DNA of 13,548 nucleotides from an uncultured Propionibacterium sp. (GTDB lineage: Bacteria; Actinomycetota; Actinomycetes; Propionibacteriales; Propionibacteriaceae): the NCBI GenBank assembly GCA_938036835.1, contig CALHWB010000043.1, positions 1-13,548 of the forward strand, in the 5' to 3' direction. A program made the translations under genes and the position numbers. The stretch's first letter is position 1, and every line of letters starts with the position of its first letter. Below are positions 6,961-13,548 of the stretch, piece after piece. Under the pieces are notes generated by a model. It saw only the letters and a list, made by a program, of their open reading frames with translations, had not been told where the DNA came from and did not search any database.

Positions 6961-7620
6961 GTGAACCAGAAGTCTGCTGCGACTCCCGAAACCGTATTGC
7001 TGGCGCTGCTCGCCTATCAGAATCTGTGCGTGGCAGAGAGCCTGTTCGGCTACTCGGGGCCTCGGCCGGAGCTGTCCGCGCGGCTGCCCCTGGGCAGGCT
7101 GGGCGCCGAGGTACTATCGCGATTCACCCGGATGTGCGACGCCATCCCGGGCGGCCAGCAGGCTGCCTTGGCGGCGATCCAGCCGTTGACTAGCCCGGTG
7201 GACGAGTTCGTGACCATCACCACTCCCAAAGCGCGAGGCGAGCGGATGCTGCGCCTGCTGTTCGTCACCCATTTGGAACTGGAACTGATCCAGCGATTGC
7301 GGGTCGAAGAACTGGAACCGGCCGCGGCCGAAGCGATCGGTACGGATGCCGGGCTTTGGCAGGTCATCGATCACACCAGTCTGACCGTGCTTTCGGTGCT
7401 GGGCACCAATCAGCGGGTTTGCGGGGAACTATCCACCTATGCTCGCCGGATGCTCGGCGAGGCTGCGGTCGTGGGTCAGCGTCTGCTGGTTAGGGAGCCG
7501 GCGCTTCGCGTGCTGCTCACCGGCGATCGCGATGACCAGATGACCCGATCGAGTGCGGCGCTCGGCGAACTGCTGTCGGCGGTGTCTGCCCGGCTGAGCC
7601 AACTGGGTTTGTCTATGTGA
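6961..7620 (+). CDS. ferritin-like protein of the MiaE_2 / Rv3210c type, apparently lacking metal ligands
   Basis: A 219-aa, mostly helical protein. Identification rests on gene order (next to an rhlE-like helicase and DUF3107, as Rv3210c is in Mycobacterium) and on a remote match I make from memory: a helix 1 segment LLALLAYQN (13-21), PVDEF (79-83) where the family has PLDAF, and ARRMLGEA...QRLLVREPALRVLL (161-186) near the C-terminus. Family members have a four-helix ferritin fold, and Pfam names the group after the tRNA hydroxylase MiaE, but no reaction is known for the actinobacterial branch. The expected carboxylate/histidine pattern (E in AxxE, ExxH, DxxH) is not evident: Q20/N21, E50 with S53 at the histidine position, and T149 with R152. 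This copy may therefore be metal-free and structural. The GTG start is fixed by the -10 box six bases upstream. Confidence 0.72.
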   Translation: MNQKSAATPETVLLALLAYQNLCVAESLFGYSGPRPELSARLPLGRLGAEVLSRFTRMCDAIPGGQQAALAAIQPLTSPVDEFVTITTPKARGERMLRLLFVTHLELELIQRLRVEELEPAAAEAIGTDAGLWQVIDHTSLTVLSVLGTNQRVCGELSTYARRMLGEAAVVGQRLLVREPALRVLLTGDRDDQMTRSSAALGELLSAVSARLSQLGLSM

Positions 7621-7630
7621 CCGGGGACGA

Positions 7631-7867
7631 TCAGGAGGTGGGTTCGCCGAAATCGAACCCCACCTTGCGGGCGGTTTCCGGGCCCAGATCCAGGTAGCCG
7701 ATGTGGGTCGCCGAGACCAGCACTCGCCTTCCCCTGGTTGCATCGATGACCAGTACGCCGTCCTCGTTGAGTGCCTGCCGCAGGTCGGCCTCCACCTGTT
7801 CGGCGCTTTGCTCGGTTTCGACGGTCAGCTCTCGGGCGATGTCTCGCACTCCAATCTTGATCTCCAC
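7631..7867 (-). CDS. DUF3107 family small protein (Rv3208A/TB9.4-like)
   Basis: A 78-aa actinobacterial protein. Landmarks shared with TB9.4 as I recall it: N-terminal MEIKIGVRD (1-9), ARELTVE (11-17), RGRRVLVSATHIGYLDLG (45-62) and ARKVGF (66-71). Family members are small cytosolic proteins of unknown biochemical function, kept near the helicase/ferritin-like/AdnAB region across actinobacteria. It has no cysteine, signal peptide or membrane segment, and a mixed alpha/beta fold is likely. The start is GTG 7867, exactly six bases after a TAGGTT box and with no Shine-Dalgarno, so the mRNA is probably leaderless. It converges on the ferritin-like gene with ten bases between the stops. Its final codons (7636-7665) contain an inverted repeat annotated separately. 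Confidence 0.92.
   Translation of the reverse strand: MEIKIGVRDIARELTVETEQSAEQVEADLRQALNEDGVLVIDATRGRRVLVSATHIGYLDLGPETARKVGFDFGEPTS
7636..7665. terminator. inverted repeat at the convergent ferritin-like/DUF3107 junction, possible terminator
   Basis: AGGTGGGTTCG (7636-7646) pairs with CGAACCCCACCT (7654-7665) around a 7-nt loop, giving 11 bp with one bulged base. It starts 16 nt after the ferritin-like stop and lies inside the last codons of DUF3107. The plus-strand sequence after it has only TTGCGG, so a T-tract is lacking; terminator function is an inference. Confidence 0.35.
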
Positions 7868-7873
7868 GCAGCC

Positions 7874-7879
7874 AACCTA
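7874..7879 (-). promoter_or_regulatory. -10 box TAGGTT of a leaderless promoter for DUF3107
   Basis: On the minus strand TAGGTT is followed by GGCTGC (six bases) and GTG at 7867. A weak -35, TTGTCG (7904-7899), stands 19 bp upstream and matches TTGACA at four of six positions. This is the third start in the window with TANNNT, six bases, then the start codon. Confidence 0.55.
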
Positions 7880-7953
7880 CCCGACCCGCGGAAACCAACG
7901 ACAACACCGATTCCCGAAGCGCTCTTGCGGAAACGGGCGATCTGGCTTGGACA

Positions 7954-7998
7954 AACCGAACGGGGTCGCAGCCGTGAGCGGTGCGGCCCCGTTCGGTT
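7954..7998 (-). terminator. intrinsic terminator of the cold-shock gene
   Basis: Arms of 17 nt (7954-7970 and 7982-7998) pair along their whole length with one G-U, and CCG/CGG inside the loop can extend the stem to a TGAG tetraloop with one bulged G. It begins 16 nt beyond the csp stop. On the minus strand the stem ends in GGTT and continues TGT, a short T-rich tail; on the plus strand no T-tract follows, so it serves csp and insulates the downstream DUF3107 promoter. Confidence 0.82.
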
Positions 7999-8014
7999 CA
8001 GGGGTGTAGGTCAA

Positions 8015-8221
8015 TCAGGCGACCACTCGGACGCCATCTGCCTGCTGGCCCTTTGGGCCTTGGGTGATCTTGAACTCGACCTTCTGGCCCTCCTCGAGCG
8101 AGCGGAACCCGCTCGCATCGATGGCGGTGTAATGCACGAAGACATCATCGTTCGAACCTTCGACCGCGATGAATCCGTAGCCTTTCTCGGCATTGAACCA
8201 TTTGACGGTTCCCTGCGCCAT
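8015..8221 (-). CDS. cspA: cold-shock domain protein (CspA family)
   Basis: A single cold-shock domain of 68 aa, an OB-fold that binds single-stranded RNA and DNA and melts RNA structure. It opens with GTVKWFNAEKGYGFI; RNP1 is KGYGFI (13-18) and RNP2 is VFVHYTAI (27-34), with the nucleic-acid-stacking aromatics W8, F9, Y15, F17, F28, H30 and Y31 all in place. Length is normal for the family. ATG 8221 has the strongest ribosome binding site in the window, GAGGAG (8232-8227), five bases upstream, in contrast with the leaderless neighbours. It is monocistronic, closed by the terminator at 7954-7998. An inverted repeat in its leader (8247-8265) and the absence of any close TANNNT box suggest a long 5' untranslated region, a feature known for cspA genes. 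The csp paralogue number cannot be judged from one copy. Confidence 0.97.
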   Translation of the reverse strand: MAQGTVKWFNAEKGYGFIAVEGSNDDVFVHYTAIDASGFRSLEEGQKVEFKITQGPKGQQADGVRVVA

Positions 8222-8413
8222 GTGTACTCCTCATGGATATCGATCCGGGTCGTACCGCACGACCCTTGCCGTTCCAGCCCGGGGGATGGAGCAAGAACGC
8301 GGAACAGCTCGGTACTGCGTCCTGACCTTGCAGTGGCACTTCCCAACTCTTCCACACCTCCGGGCCGTTTGCGTGCGGAGGGCCGGGCGAAACTGTCGGT
8401 GAGACGTGCTTGC
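8222..8413. promoter_or_regulatory. divergent csp / adnA intergenic region
   Basis: These 192 bp must hold the minus-strand csp promoter and, unless it lies further upstream, the plus-strand adnA promoter. I found no TANNNT hexamer on either strand, so I place no -10 box. Two inverted repeats are visible: GGGTCGT-ACCGC-ACGACCC (8247-8265) and CCTCCG...CGGAGG (8357-8362 with 8376-8381, 13-nt loop). No gene or tRNA is seen. Confidence 0.6.
8247..8265 (-). promoter_or_regulatory. perfect 7-bp inverted repeat in the csp leader
   Basis: GGGTCGT (8247-8253) and ACGACCC (8259-8265) are perfect complements around five bases. In the csp transcript the hairpin would end 14 nt before GAGGAG. It could be a leader hairpin affecting ribosome access or an operator in DNA; sequence alone does not decide. 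Confidence 0.4.
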
Positions 8414-11400
8414 ATGGGTGCTATGACTTCCACGGTGGCCGGGTTGGCGCTGACCGCACCCAAGGCACCGGGCGAGCCGGTCCAATTGACTTCTGACCAG
8501 CAGCTATTGGTGCAACAGGCGGCCAATGGCGCGGGCGCGATCCTGGTCTGTGGCGGCCCGGCGAGCGGTAAAACCACCGGTCTGGTCGCCACCGTGGTCG
8601 ACCAGGTGCGCCGGGGACTACCACTATCCCGCGTTGTGGTGTTGACCGGTTCCCGGTCGGCCGCTCAACTATTGCGCAGCCGGATCGTTGCCGCTCTGGG
8701 TACCACGGAACGCGGCTTGCAGATCAGCACGGTGCATGGCTGGTGTGCCAGGCTGTTACAACGCCATGCCGTTCCGGGTGCGCCCACGCCACGGTTGCTT
8801 AGCGCTCCAGAGCAGGAGTTACGCGTCCGCGAATTGCTGGTCGGCGGCGGCACCGACAGGTGGCCCCCGGAACTACAGGCGGCGGTGGCCACCAGAGGCT
8901 TCGCTCGCGAGGTCCGCCGGTTGCTGGCACGGGCCAGCCAGCTGGGAATCGATCCCGAGGAACTGGCCGCGCGAGGTCGGGCCACCGGGTCCGCTGCCTG
9001 GGTGGCGGCGGCCGGCTTCCAACAGGAATACCGTGACGTCCTGGATGCACAAGGCGCGGTTGACTACGCCGATCTGGTACTGCGGACCAGACTGCTGTTG
9101 CTGGACGACGAAGCTGCCAGGGTATTGCCCCGGGATGCCGCACTGATCTGCTGCGACGAGTTCGCCGAAGCCGACCCCGGCATGATTGCGCTGCTGGCCC
9201 AGGCCAGCCAGCTGGGCTGCCGGGTGATCGCCTTCGCCGATCCAAGCACCCGGGTTTATGGATTCCGGGGGGCCAGCCGACGGGCGACCGCTGACTTCGA
9301 GGCACGTTTCGGCCGACCTGGGCGGCCCGCTCTGCGGCTGCGGATGGTGGGGCCATTGGCCACCGATCCTGCGGTGGCCGCGGCCATCGCCGCGGTGGCT
9401 GCCCGGCTGCCCGAATCCGCTGACCGGCCGGCCGGTAGCCCTCAGAGCGGTATTCCGGAAGGGCCGCGCGTTCAGGCAATTTGCCTGCGGGACGAGGCCG
9501 ACCAGGCCGATTTCATCGCCGCCGAGCTGCGCCGGGCCCATATCGTCGACCGGCTTGGCTGGGAACAGATGGCCGTGCTCACCAACACGGGAAGCAATGC
9601 GGTGGCCACGCTGGCTCGCAGACTGTCTGCAGCTGGGCTGCCGGTGCGAGTCGCCGGCGACGAGCTTGCCTTGTCAGAAGAGGTTTCGGTGCGTCAGTTG
9701 CTGGGTCTCGTGCAGGCAGCAGCAGATCTCGCGACGGGTATCGGCCTGCGCGTCGAGCAGGCAGAGGCGTTAGCGAGGGGACCGATGGGTGGGCTGGATG
9801 CTCTAGCCTGGCGGCGGGTGGGCAGAGCATTGCGCCGCCGGGCACAGGCCAGCGGGGACGACCGGACCGGATCGGGGCAGTTGCTGGCCCGCGAGATGGC
9901 TGCGGAACAACTGGTCGAGGCCGGCGAGACCGATCCCGAGCTGGCCGCGCTGGTCCGGTTGCGCAATCTGCTGGGTGAACTGGTCTCCCGGGTGCGCGCA
10001 GGCGCCGACCCCGGTTCCCTGCTGTGGCGGGCCTGGTCGGGATCCGACTGGCCGGATCGGTTGCGATCCGAGGCACTCGGCGGCGGCGAGCATGCGCCCC
10101 GCGCCAACCGGGATCTGGATGCGGTGCTGGCCCTGTTCGATCTCGCCCAGCGCGATCCGGGGCGCAGCGGCGTCGCCGGGGTGCGTTCGCTGATCGCGGA
10201 GGTCGCCGGGCAGCAGATAGCCGCGGATACTGCCCGGGAATCGGATCCGCATTCGGGAGCGGTGCAGGTGCTCACCGTGCACCGCTCCCGCGGCCGGCAT
10301 TGGCGGCTGGTGGCCGTGACCGGCTTGCAGGAAGGCCGCTGGCCCGCCTATGGGCCGGCCAGCGGACTGCTGCAGGTAGACGAACTGAATGACGATCCGT
10401 GGCCGGCCCCGCGCACTCGTAGGGAGCAATTGGCCGACGAGCGGCGCAGTTTCCTGCTGGCCATCAGCCGCGCCAGCCATCGTCTGATCGTGACCGCCAT
10501 CGACGATCCCACCGGGCAGACTCCCGAGCCGTCCCGGTTCCTGGCAGAACTCGGCGTCCCAGTCACCGGCGGTCGGCAGGTCAGGGAGCCGGCCACGCTG
10601 GGTGCGCTGAGCGCCGAACTACGCCGCACCCTGGTCGATCCGCTGACTCCACCGGGCCTGGCCCAGCAGGCGGCGGGCGAACTCGCCTGGCTGGCCACTC
10701 AGTCCGACGATGCCGGTCGGGCGCTGGTCCCGACCGCTGACCCAACCAACTGGCGCGGCCTACAGACTCCATCGGATACCGGCCTCGCCGGGAGATCGCA
10801 CCCGGCGGTGCCGCGGCTATCGGTATCCCAGATCGAGTTGCTGCTGACCTGCCCGAGACGATGGTTCTGCAACCGACGGGCCCGGGCCGATCGGCCTGCC
10901 GGGGTGCCGGCCGCGGTGGGCTCGGTGATTCACGCCTTGATCGAACGGCGGTTCCGGGGGGCATCCCGAGCCGAGCTGACGGCCAGCCTTGACGAACTGT
11001 GGCCCCGCTTGCGGTTCAACGCCCGCTATGAGTCCCGGGCCGAGTATCAGGCGGTCGAGCAGGCGCTGGCAGCCTACGAATGCTGGGCGGCCGGCCCCGA
11101 TCACGCCCGGCCATTGGCATCCGAGGTCGGTTTCGAGTTGCCGCTGACCCTCGCGGGACGGCAGCTGGTCATGGTGGGCACGGTGGACCGGCTGGAACTG
11201 GATGCTCGCGGCCGGGTACGCGTGGTCGACTTCAAGACCGGCGGCATGGCACGCAGTGCCGCCGAGGTGATTGGCATGGATCAGTTGGGCTGCTACCAGC
11301 TGGCCGTCCAGCAGGGAGCTTTCGACGCCGTCACCGGGGGCGTGCGCTCGGTGGCCGACGCAGAAGTGGTCTACCTGCGCGTCCCGACGGCCAGCGGTGC

Positions 11401-11605
11401 CCCCACGGTGCGGTTGCAGCCCTCGCTTGACGACCAGCCAGCCCTGCCGGACACCGAACTGGATGGCGCCAACTGGGTGCAGGACCGGCTCGCCATGGCG
11501 GCTGGTCTGGCCGGTGAACCCGGTTTTCCGGCTCGCAGCAACCCGGGCTGCGTCAGTTGCTCATTTCGATTGGATTGCCCTGCCCGGATCGGGGCAGGGA
11601 GATGA
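8414..11605 (+). CDS. adnA: AdnA-like helicase-nuclease subunit of the AdnAB recombination complex
   Basis: First subunit of the actinobacterial RecBCD/AddAB counterpart that resects double-strand breaks. The 1,063-aa protein has an N-terminal UvrD-type motor and a C-terminal RecB-like nuclease. Motor: GGPASGKT (47-54), motif II as DEFAEA (248-253), motif III as ADPSTRVYGFRGA (275-287), motif V-like TVHRSRG (621-627), motif VI ERRSFLLAISRA (676-687). Motif II lacks the usual YQD and motif III lacks the usual Q, so this motor looks weakened. Nuclease: H840, D925, VVDFKTGG with D939 and K941, then Q957 and Y961, the complete PD-(D/E)XK set. C813 with C1046, C1049 and C1055 (C-x2-C-x5-C) matches the iron-sulfur clamp of such nucleases. 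The start is uncertain: ATG 8414, ATG 8423 or GTG 8399, none with a good ribosome binding site. It overlaps adnB by ATGA. Confidence 0.9.
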   Translation: MGAMTSTVAGLALTAPKAPGEPVQLTSDQQLLVQQAANGAGAILVCGGPASGKTTGLVATVVDQVRRGLPLSRVVVLTGSRSAAQLLRSRIVAALGTTERGLQISTVHGWCARLLQRHAVPGAPTPRLLSAPEQELRVRELLVGGGTDRWPPELQAAVATRGFAREVRRLLARASQLGIDPEELAARGRATGSAAWVAAAGFQQEYRDVLDAQGAVDYADLVLRTRLLLLDDEAARVLPRDAALICCDEFAEADPGMIALLAQASQLGCRVIAFADPSTRVYGFRGASRRATADFEARFGRPGRPALRLRMVGPLATDPAVAAAIAAVAARLPESADRPAGSPQSGIPEGPRVQAICLRDEADQADFIAAELRRAHIVDRLGWEQMAVLTNTGSNAVATLARRLSAAGLPVRVAGDELALSEEVSVRQLLGLVQAAADLATGIGLRVEQAEALARGPMGGLDALAWRRVGRALRRRAQASGDDRTGSGQLLAREMAAEQLVEAGETDPELAALVRLRNLLGELVSRVRAGADPGSLLWRAWSGSDWPDRLRSEALGGGEHAPRANRDLDAVLALFDLAQRDPGRSGVAGVRSLIAEVAGQQIAADTARESDPHSGAVQVLTVHRSRGRHWRLVAVTGLQEGRWPAYGPASGLLQVDELNDDPWPAPRTRREQLADERRSFLLAISRASHRLIVTAIDDPTGQTPEPSRFLAELGVPVTGGRQVREPATLGALSAELRRTLVDPLTPPGLAQQAAGELAWLATQSDDAGRALVPTADPTNWRGLQTPSDTGLAGRSHPAVPRLSVSQIELLLTCPRRWFCNRRARADRPAGVPAAVGSVIHALIERRFRGASRAELTASLDELWPRLRFNARYESRAEYQAVEQALAAYECWAAGPDHARPLASEVGFELPLTLAGRQLVMVGTVDRLELDARGRVRVVDFKTGGMARSAAEVIGMDQLGCYQLAVQQGAFDAVTGGVRSVADAEVVYLRVPTASGAPTVRLQPSLDDQPALPDTELDGANWVQDRLAMAAGLAGEPGFPARSNPGCVSCSFRLDCPARIGAGR

Positions 11606-13548
11606 GCGGCCGGGCAACTGGATTGACCGGGATCGATGAACTGGGCAGCCTGCTGGGGCTGGCATTCAGCGCAGAGCAGCAGACGGCGATCACCGCCCCG
11701 CTGTGCCCTGGCGTGATCATCGCCGGGGCCGGCACCGGCAAGACCACCGTGATGGCTGCCCGGGTCGTGTGGCTGGTCGGCACCGGGCAGGTAACCCCCG
11801 AAGGCGTGCTGGGCCTGACCTTCACGCGCAAGGCTGCCCAAGAACTGGGACAGCGGGTACATCAGGCGCTCGCCAAGGCGGGCCTGGACGGTGATCCGCT
11901 GGCTGGACGCGTCACCGTGAGCACCTACGATGCCTTCGCCGGCCAGCTATTGGCCGAGCACGGCCTACGAGCCGGAGTCGAATCGGATTTGCGCCTGATC
12001 AGTGGCGCGGTGCGGCACCGGCTGGCCGCCCAGGTGGTTGCCGATTGGCCGGCAGAACTCGCCGAGTTGGGGCAACTCCGGCTGCCCACCGTGATCGAGC
12101 GGGTATTGAGACTCGATCAGGAACTGCGCAACCATCTGGTCGATCGGGACGAAGTGCTCGAATACGATGCCGCCTTCGCCGCCGAACTCGGCGAGGCCGG
12201 GCTCTATCGGGGCAAGCCGACCGTTCCGGTGCGCAAGGCCCGGGCGGCGGTGGCCGGCCGGGCCGAACTGCTTGCACTGGTGGCTGCCTATCGGCGTGCC
12301 AAAGCAGAACGCGGGCTCGTCGAGTTTGCCGATCAGATGGCCGCAGCCGCGGAACTGGCCGGCAGCGTGCCCCAGGTCGGCAGGCAACTGCGGCGGGACT
12401 TTCCCGTTGTGCTGTTGGATGAATACCAGGACACCTCAAGTGCACAGGCGCTGCTGTTGCGCGAGCTGTTCTCCGGGCCCACCCCCGGACAGGGCAGGGG
12501 GCATCCGGTCACTGCGGTGGGCGATCCCTTTCAGGCCATCTACGGCTGGCGAGGCGCCGCCCCCAGCAATATCCTGCGCTTCGCCAGCGATTTCCCAACC
12601 GTTGACGGTCAACCGGCCGCACGGTACGGGCTGACGGTGAACCGGCGTTCGGGGCCTGAGATCCTACAGGTGGCCAATCTGCTTGCCGCGCCCCTGCGGG
12701 CCGACGGCCGGCTGCAGCGGGCGGGTGACCGGCAACAGGCGATGCAGGTCGCGATCGATGGCCAGCTGCGGGCACCGGGGGATGCCGAACCGGCCCGGCT
12801 GGAGGCGGTCAGTTTTGACACCTGGCCCCAGGAAGCCAGCTGGCTGGCCGAGCGGGTAATCCGGGCACAGCGCAGCGGCGAGGCCGGCAAATGGTCCGAT
12901 ATTGCCGTGTTGACTAGGCAAAATGCGCCGTTGGCTGGAATCTGCCGGGAATTGGAGGCACGAGGAGTGCCGGTCGAGGTCGTCGGGCTCGGCGGCTTGT
13001 TGGAGCTGCCCGAGGTAGCCGAGGTGGTGGCTACGCTGCGGTTGATCGACGATGTGGGGGCCAACCCCGAGGTGCTGCGGCTGTTGAGCGGTGACCGTTG
13101 GCGGATCGGGGTCAGCGACCTCGCGGCGTTGGGCACCCGGGCGGCACAGCTGGCAGCGCTGCACCGCCCGGGGACCGGCACCCTGGCCGGCGATCCGGGC
13201 CGTTCGGTGCCGCCTGCTCAGGATCCCAGCGAGTTGCCCTGCCTGTTGGATGCCATCGCAGATCCGGGGGATGCTCCGCTTTCGGCGGTCGCTCGGGCCA
13301 GATTGGCCCGGTTCGGCGCCGAACTCCAGCAATTGCGTCGGCACCGGGATGAACCGGTGCTGGAGCTGACCAGTCGGGTGATCGACCGTTTGGGGATCGC
13401 CATCGAATTGGACAGCGACCCGGAATGGTTCGCCGCCCGGCGCAGCCGTCAGCTGACTCGTTTCCTGGATGCCCTGACCGGCTATGTAGATATCGACGGT
13501 AACGGTTCGCTGCACGGCTTGCTGGCCTGGTTGCAGGCGGAACTGGAC
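11602..13548 (+). CDS. adnB: AdnB-like UvrD-family helicase-nuclease subunit (3' partial)
   Basis: Partner subunit of AdnAB. The frame stays open for 649 codons to the window edge; the family is about 1,100 aa, so the rest of the 2A domain, motifs V-VI and any C-terminal nuclease lie outside. Visible motor motifs are canonical: Q motif FSAEQQTAI (22-30), Walker A AGAGTGKT (41-48), motif Ia LTFTRKAAQEL (about 74-84), motif II DEYQDTS (273-279), motif III GDPFQAIYGWRG (307-318), motif IV VNRRSGPE (about 346-353) and a downstream domain 2 start SDIAVLTRQN. Intact motifs here contrast with AdnA and agree with AdnB being the leading, ATP-dependent motor in mycobacteria. The ATG at 11602 overlaps the adnA TGA, indicating coupled translation and equimolar synthesis. 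A UvrD2/PcrA identity is less likely because of the adnA partner and the order, which is the mycobacterial one. Confidence 0.9.
   Translation, partial: MSGRATGLTGIDELGSLLGLAFSAEQQTAITAPLCPGVIIAGAGTGKTTVMAARVVWLVGTGQVTPEGVLGLTFTRKAAQELGQRVHQALAKAGLDGDPLAGRVTVSTYDAFAGQLLAEHGLRAGVESDLRLISGAVRHRLAAQVVADWPAELAELGQLRLPTVIERVLRLDQELRNHLVDRDEVLEYDAAFAAELGEAGLYRGKPTVPVRKARAAVAGRAELLALVAAYRRAKAERGLVEFADQMAAAAELAGSVPQVGRQLRRDFPVVLLDEYQDTSSAQALLLRELFSGPTPGQGRGHPVTAVGDPFQAIYGWRGAAPSNILRFASDFPTVDGQPAARYGLTVNRRSGPEILQVANLLAAPLRADGRLQRAGDRQQAMQVAIDGQLRAPGDAEPARLEAVSFDTWPQEASWLAERVIRAQRSGEAGKWSDIAVLTRQNAPLAGICRELEARGVPVEVVGLGGLLELPEVAEVVATLRLIDDVGANPEVLRLLSGDRWRIGVSDLAALGTRAAQLAALHRPGTGTLAGDPGRSVPPAQDPSELPCLLDAIADPGDAPLSAVARARLARFGAELQQLRRHRDEPVLELTSRVIDRLGIAIELDSDPEWFAARRSRQLTRFLDALTGYVDIDGNGSLHGLLAWLQAELD

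Noticed and set aside
7703..8413. In-frame open extension upstream of adnA, allowing a 1,300-codon frame
   Set aside because: It runs antisense through DUF3107 and csp, both strongly supported, and the AdnA homology begins only shortly after 8414.
8222..8413. A tRNA or small RNA gene in the csp/adnA gap
   Set aside because: No cloverleaf, CCA end or B-box-like sequence, and the two inverted repeats are too short to call an RNA gene.
8799..9541. Long minus-strand frames (over 220 codons) opposite adnA
   Set aside because: Pro/Arg/Gly-rich shadows of the GC-rich adnA codons; no recognisable domain.
12664..13515. 283-codon minus-strand open frame opposite adnB
   Set aside because: It mirrors the adnB frame, has the skewed composition of an antisense shadow, and adnB is supported by helicase motifs and ATGA coupling.
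1..13548. Mobile element, CRISPR array, prophage or defence island
   Set aside because: No transposase, integrase, regularly spaced repeats, attachment-site duplication or shift in composition; gene order matches the conserved actinobacterial chromosome.

Overview
The window is GC-rich, gene-dense DNA from an actinobacterium (phylum Actinomycetota). The evidence is the 180-kDa type NAD-glutamate dehydrogenase, the block DEAD-box helicase / ferritin-like protein / DUF3107 protein / adnA-adnB, which I recall from the Mycobacterium Rv3201c-Rv3211 region, and leaderless starts behind TANNNT -10 boxes. I cannot place it firmly below phylum; Propionibacteriales is only a weak guess. It reads as core chromosome: I see no insertion sequence, phage gene, CRISPR array, tRNA or rRNA.

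Layout. (1) 1-3826, plus strand: the C-terminal ~60% of an NAD-dependent glutamate dehydrogenase, overlapping by ATGA with a PHP-family phosphoesterase. (2) 3782-4090, minus: a small uncharacterised 102-aa protein whose 3' end overlaps the PHP gene antisense. (3) 4171-5259, plus: tryptophanyl-tRNA synthetase, converging on a minus-strand DEAD-box RNA helicase (5264-6751) with a 4-nt gap. (4) 6961-7620, plus: a ferritin-like (MiaE_2/Rv3210c-type) protein, divergent from the helicase and converging with a 10-nt gap on a DUF3107 gene (7631-7867, minus). (5) 8015-8221, minus: a cold-shock protein with its own strong terminator. (6) 8414 to the window end, plus: adnA and adnB (cut by the edge), overlapping by ATGA, encoding the two helicase-nuclease subunits of the actinobacterial recombination motor AdnAB.

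How the genes relate. There is no single pathway. The themes are translation and RNA handling (TrpRS, RNA helicase, cold-shock protein, PHP nuclease/phosphatase candidate), glutamate catabolism (GDH) and double-strand-break resection (AdnAB). The clearest regulatory signal is three genes (small protein, ferritin-like, DUF3107) that each have TANNNT exactly six bases before the start codon and no Shine-Dalgarno, which is the layout of leaderless mRNAs.

I did not find a new multi-gene system. The points most worth checking are the apparent loss of metal ligands in the ferritin-like protein, the degenerate motor motifs in AdnA beside an intact AdnB, the small leaderless protein, and the long leaders of the cold-shock and helicase genes.
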